Source: Actinomycetes bacterium (GTDB lineage Bacteria > Actinomycetota > Actinomycetes > Actinomycetales > Cellulomonadaceae). From it: a stretch of 17,573 nucleotides of DNA. The position numbers and the translations under genes were made by a program. The stretch covers positions 1 through 17,573 of the forward strand of contig JAEYXM010000148.1 of NCBI GenBank assembly GCA_023428465.1. The letters run 5' to 3'. How positions within the stretch are numbered: the stretch's first letter is position 1; each line of letters starts with the position of its first letter. Under the pieces are notes generated by a model. It did not search any database and had not been told where the DNA came from. It saw only the letters and a list, made by a program, of their open reading frames with translations. Positions 14,874 through 17,573 of the stretch are shown here, piece by piece.

Positions 14874-15608
14874 TCACTCCCAGCGGAAGTACCGCGCGGC
14901 GAGCGCGCCCGAGCCGACGGCCCACACCAGCAGGACGACGACGGCCCCCAGATCGAGCCCTGCGCCGGTCGCGGCGTCGCGCAGGCCCTCGCCCAGTGCG
15001 CCGGACGGCAGCAGGCGCGCCACAGCGGCGATCGGCGCGGGGAGCTGGTCGGCCGGCAGGAGCACGGCGCCGCCCGCGAGCAGCAGGACCCACACGAGGT
15101 TCGCGACGGCGAGGACGGCCTCGGCCCGCAGGATCCCTGCCACGAGCAGCCCCAGCCCGACGAACGCGGCTGTGCCGAGCACGACGAGCAGCGCGGCCGC
15201 GCCCAGCCCCTCGGGCCGCCAGCCGAGCCCCACGGCGATCCCGCCGAGCAGGGCGACCTGGCCCGCCTCGACCGCGACAACCGCGAGCACCTTCCCGGCC
15301 AGGAGCCCGCTCCGGCCGAGCGGGGTCGTCGCGAGGAGGCGCAGGACGCCGCTGCGGCGGTCGAATCCTGTCGCGATGGCCTGGGAGGTGAACGCGGTGG
15401 AGAGGACGGCGAGCGCGATCGCCCCGGGCGCGACGACGGCGATCCGGTCGGCCGAGTCGAGGCGCACCACGTCCGTGCGCGCGACGAGCACCATGAGGAG
15501 CACCGGCAGGACCAGCGTGAGGAGCAGCTGCTCGCCGTTGCGGACGACGGCGCGCACCTCGAAGGCCGCCTGGGCGAGCACGCGCCGGTGCACGGGTGCG
15601 GCGGTCAT
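14874..15608 (-). CDS. ABC-2 type transporter permease
   Basis: This is a 244-residue membrane protein with an N-terminal cytoplasmic stretch and about six hydrophobic segments. The central part around FTSQAIATGFDRRSGVLRLL and TTPLGRSGLLAGKVLA is typical of DrrB-like ABC-2 export permeases. Its ATG overlaps the stop of the ATPase gene as ATGA, and GGAG lies 6 nt upstream (plus-strand CTCC at 15615-15618). It would form the membrane half of an exporter with the ATPase. The substrate is unknown. The neighbours ctaA and suf genes suggest a link to heme or metal-cofactor assembly, but related proteins are often named antibiotic transporters, so that link is a guess. It corresponds in position to Rv1457c. 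Confidence 0.88.
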   Translation of the reverse strand: MTAAPVHRRVLAQAAFEVRAVVRNGEQLLLTLVLPVLLMVLVARTDVVRLDSADRIAVVAPGAIALAVLSTAFTSQAIATGFDRRSGVLRLLATTPLGRSGLLAGKVLAVVAVEAGQVALLGGIAVGLGWRPEGLGAAALLVVLGTAAFVGLGLLVAGILRAEAVLAVANLVWVLLLAGGAVLLPADQLPAPIAAVARLLPSGALGEGLRDAATGAGLDLGAVVVLLVWAVGSGALAARYFRWE

Positions 15609-16558
15609 CTCAGGCTCCGGCCCGTGAGGTCGAGGAACACGTCCTCGAGGGTGCGGCGGGTGGGTCGCAGGTCGACGACGAGGCCCGCGTCCAGCGCCCA
15701 GCCCGTGACCGCGTGCTGGACGCGCGGGTCGGGCGTGGCCCGCACCTCGAGCGTGCCGGGACCGGTGCGGGTGACCTCGGGCGCCGCATCGGCGCCGGGC
15801 AGGGCGTCGAGCGCCGCGGCGAGGGCTGCGGCGAGGGAGGCCTCCGCGTCGTCGGGCACGGTGCCGCGGACGGTGACCTCGATGTCGTCGCGTGCGCCGG
15901 TGAGCTCGTCGACGGTGCCGTGGGCGACGACGCGCCCGGCGTCGACGACGACCACGTGGTCGGCGAGCGCCTCGGCGTCGGCCATGAGGTGGGTGGTCAG
16001 GATCACGGCCGCGCCGCTGTCGCGCAGACCCCGGACGAGGTCCCACACGGCGATGCGCGCCTGCGGGTCGAGGCCGGCGCTCGGCTCGTCGAGGAAGGCC
16101 ACGTCGGGCCGGCCGACGACCGCCACGGCGAGGGCGAGGCGCTGCCGCTCGCCGCCGGACAACCGGCGCACCGGGGTGCGTGCGATGGCGCCCAGGCCGA
16201 GCCGGGCGGTCAGGTCGCGGGGGTCCTGCGGCCGGGCGTACATCCGCGCGATGTGTCGGAGCACCTGGCCTGCGGGCACCGCGGCGGGCAGGCCGCCGTC
16301 CTGCAGCATCACGCCGACGCGCGGGCGCAGCGCCGCACCGTCGCGTGCGGGGTCGAGGCCGAGCACGCGCACCGTGCCGGCGTCGGGCCGGCGCAGGCCT
16401 TCGCAGCACTCGACCGTCGTGGTCTTGCCCGCGCCGTTGGGGCCCAGGACGGCGGTGACCGCGCCGGGGGCGGCGACCAGGTCGAGCCCGTCGACGACGG
16501 CGCGGCCGCGGTACCGCTTGACCAGGCCGGACACGGCGACGGCGGGGGACTCGGACAT
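15605..16558 (-). CDS. ABC transporter ATP-binding protein (DrrA-like)
   Basis: This is a 317-residue ATPase with a complete motif set. Walker A GPNGAGKTTT (residues 39-48) is followed by the Q-loop Gln86 in GVMLQDGG. The signature LSGGERQRLALAVAVV starts at residue 133. Walker B VAFLDEPSAGLDP has D157-E158, and the switch His is H190 in TTHLM. The C-terminal ~100 residues form the extension common in DrrA-type exporters, ending TLEDVFLDLTGRSLR. ATG 16558 was chosen over the longer upstream frame because homology begins right after it. No ribosome site precedes the ATG, but a TAGACT hexamer lies 7 nt upstream. The gene diverges from sufR across a 185-bp region, and the Rv1458c-Rv1460 region is comparable. 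Confidence 0.92.
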   Translation of the reverse strand: MSESPAVAVSGLVKRYRGRAVVDGLDLVAAPGAVTAVLGPNGAGKTTTVECCEGLRRPDAGTVRVLGLDPARDGAALRPRVGVMLQDGGLPAAVPAGQVLRHIARMYARPQDPRDLTARLGLGAIARTPVRRLSGGERQRLALAVAVVGRPDVAFLDEPSAGLDPQARIAVWDLVRGLRDSGAAVILTTHLMADAEALADHVVVVDAGRVVAHGTVDELTGARDDIEVTVRGTVPDDAEASLAAALAAALDALPGADAAPEVTRTGPGTLEVRATPDPRVQHAVTGWALDAGLVVDLRPTRRTLEDVFLDLTGRSLR

Positions 16559-16565
16559 CGGGGGA

Positions 16566-16571
16566 AGTCTA
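16566..16571 (-). promoter_or_regulatory. Candidate -10 element TAGACT for the ABC transporter operon (possible leaderless start)
   Basis: On the - strand TAGACT (16571 down to 16566) is followed by 7 nt (TCCCCCG) and the ATG at 16558. There is no purine-rich ribosome site. The geometry fits a transcript whose first base is the A of the start codon. A convincing -35 is not seen. Confidence 0.5.
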
Positions 16572-16628
16572 GGGCCGCGCGCGTCGTGCCCTGGGTGAGG
16601 GTGCCCTTCGTTGCGCGGAAGTATTTCA

Positions 16629-16644
16629 GCAACGACACTGTTGC
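16629..16644. promoter_or_regulatory. Predicted SufR operator, GCAAC-N6-GTTGC palindrome
   Basis: GCAAC (16629-16633), spacer GACACT (16634-16639) and GTTGC (16640-16644) form a perfect dyad in the divergent ABC/sufR region. The core CAAC-N6-GTTG is the inverted repeat reported for the high-affinity SufR site in cyanobacteria. A third half-site, CGTTGC at 16609-16614, is the inverse of GCAACG at 16629-16634, so two overlapping dyads share the middle arm. A -10-like TATATC follows at 16646-16651, so bound protein would cover the sufR promoter and repress it. The binding itself is inferred. Confidence 0.65.
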
Positions 16645-16743
16645 CTATATCGACGGCATCCCCGTGCCGCACATGATGTGTCGTCCCGTCCGCGACCCGC
16701 GCTCCGCGGGGTGGACCGAGATCACGCCCCGAGGAGGTGAGAG

Positions 16744-17481
16744 GTGCCCGTAGCCGTGCCCGGCGTCGTCGGACCGATGGCCGAGGCGACCGACCTCGAC
16801 TCCTCCACGCGCAGCCGCATCCTCCGCCTCGTGGTCGAGGAGGGGCCCGTGTCCGTCGTGCAGCTGGCGGCCGACCTCGAGCTGACCACCGCAGGCGTCC
16901 GCCGGCACGTCGCCGCCCTGGTCACCGCGGGCGAGATCGTCGAGCACACCGGCCCGACGCCGGGCCGTGCCGGCCGCGGACGTCCCGCGCGACGCTACGT
17001 CGCGACGTCGCGTGGCCAGGCGGCGCTCAGCACCGCCTACTCCGACCTCGCGGGCCAGGCCCTCGAGTTCGTGGCCTCGCTCGGCGGCGACGACGCGCTG
17101 CGCCGCTTCGCCGACGAGCGCGTGGCCGACCTCACGCGTCGGCACGCCGCCGCCGTCGCCGCCGCGGGGGAGGACGTCATCGAGCGCGTCGGCGCGCTCG
17201 CCGCGGGGCTGTCGAGTGACGGCTTCGCCGCGTCCGTCCGACCCCTGCCCGGCGCCCGCGCCGTGCAGCTCTGTCAGGGGCACTGCCCCGTCCAGGCGGT
17301 CGCCGCACGGTTCCCGCAGCTGTGCGAGGCCGAGGCCCGCGCCTTCTCCGACCTGCTCGGCGTGCACGTGCAACGCCTGTCGACGCTCGCCGCCGGCGGC
17401 CACGTGTGCACCACGCACATCCCCACGACCCTGCCCGACCAGCGCCCCGCACCAGCGGCGACAGTGGAAGGAACACGATGA
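16744..17481 (+). CDS. sufR: SufR-type iron-sulfur-sensing transcriptional regulator
   Basis: This is a 245-residue regulator. A winged helix-turn-helix lies at about residues 20-85 (VVQLAADLELTTAGVRRHVA), followed by a wing-like GRAGRGRPARRY segment. A linker and a C-terminal cluster domain follow. C177, C181, C194 and C222 have spacing C-x3-C-x12-C-x27-C, the same spacing as the cysteines of M. tuberculosis SufR (Rv1460); such proteins bind an iron-sulfur cluster and repress the suf operon when it is intact. GTG 16744 was chosen because GGAGGTGA (16733-16740) lies at ideal spacing. The stop overlaps sufB as ATGA, so regulator and assembly genes are co-transcribed and autoregulation would control both. 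Confidence 0.94.
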   Translation: MPVAVPGVVGPMAEATDLDSSTRSRILRLVVEEGPVSVVQLAADLELTTAGVRRHVAALVTAGEIVEHTGPTPGRAGRGRPARRYVATSRGQAALSTAYSDLAGQALEFVASLGGDDALRRFADERVADLTRRHAAAVAAAGEDVIERVGALAAGLSSDGFAASVRPLPGARAVQLCQGHCPVQAVAARFPQLCEAEARAFSDLLGVHVQRLSTLAAGGHVCTTHIPTTLPDQRPAPAATVEGTR

Positions 17482-17573
17482 CCGCACCTACCGAGTCCGT
17501 GACCGGCGGCCCGCCCACGTCCGACTCCGAGATCATCGCCTCGATCGGCACGTACGGCTACGGCTGGCACGAC
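17478..17573 (+). CDS. sufB: Fe-S cluster assembly scaffold SufB, N-terminal part (cut by window end)
   Basis: Only the first 32 codons are present. They encode a polar start and then SEIIASIGTYGYGWHD, which matches the conserved N-terminal GxYxYGWHD segment of SufB. The ATG overlaps the sufR stop, and AAGGA at 17468-17472 is 5 nt upstream. SufB works with SufC and SufD as the scaffold on which Fe-S clusters are built. The rest of the suf operon is expected beyond the window. Confidence 0.88.
   Translation, partial: MTAPTESVTGGPPTSDSEIIASIGTYGYGWHD

Noticed and set aside
13943..16598. Long + strand open frames opposite ctaA and the ABC genes (e.g. 13943-15391, 14835-16598)
   Set aside because: Shadows of the - strand genes, which contain full Walker A/B, signature and heme-synthase motifs.
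16646..16680. A second sufR promoter using TTGCCT (16641) and CATGAT (16672)
   Set aside because: The spacing of about 25 bp is too long for a standard promoter.

Overview
The window is high-GC, tightly packed actinobacterial chromosome. The protein sequences and gene order suggest a Cellulomonas-like member of the Micrococcales; the genus is an inference from general resemblance, not from a search. It opens with the 3' end of a 23S rRNA gene, a 5S rRNA gene and a strong intrinsic terminator.

From about 616 to 13825 all genes lie on the + strand. The order is: TPR protein, HAD-family glycerol-3-phosphate-type phosphatase, a 50-residue conserved-position micro-gene, tlyA (rRNA 2'-O-methyltransferase), nadK, recN, steA, steB (MctB-like), a MraY/WecA-like phosphoglycosyl transferase, a MurJ/MviN-type flippase, pyrG and a NUDIX (ADP-ribose pyrophosphatase-like) hydrolase. 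This is the well-known actinobacterial order corresponding to Rv1691-Rv1700 of Mycobacterium tuberculosis, with two envelope genes added between steB and pyrG. Most junctions are 4-bp GTGA/ATGA overlaps, so the block probably works as one or a few translationally coupled operons. It covers ribosome modification, NADP supply, DNA repair, cell separation/envelope and CTP synthesis.

At 13825/13832 the + strand block meets a convergent - strand operon: an ABC ATPase, an ABC-2 permease and ctaA (heme A synthase). This operon diverges from sufR (16744), which overlaps the start of sufB at the window's right edge. The set resembles Rv1456c-Rv1461, which in M. tuberculosis lies far from the Rv1691-Rv1700 block, so the window joins two conserved modules.

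The strongest regulatory observation is a perfect CAAC-N6-GTTG palindrome in the sufR/ABC intergenic region. It matches the SufR operator described in cyanobacteria. It sits upstream of a SufR protein with the four-cysteine spacing C-x3-C-x12-C-x27-C. A second pattern is that pyrG, ctaA and the ABC ATPase each have a TANNNT hexamer 7-8 nt before the start codon, as expected for leaderless transcripts. I found no mobile element, CRISPR array, tRNA gene or wholly unknown multi-gene system. The least described part is the steA-steB-PNPT-MurJ-like envelope group.
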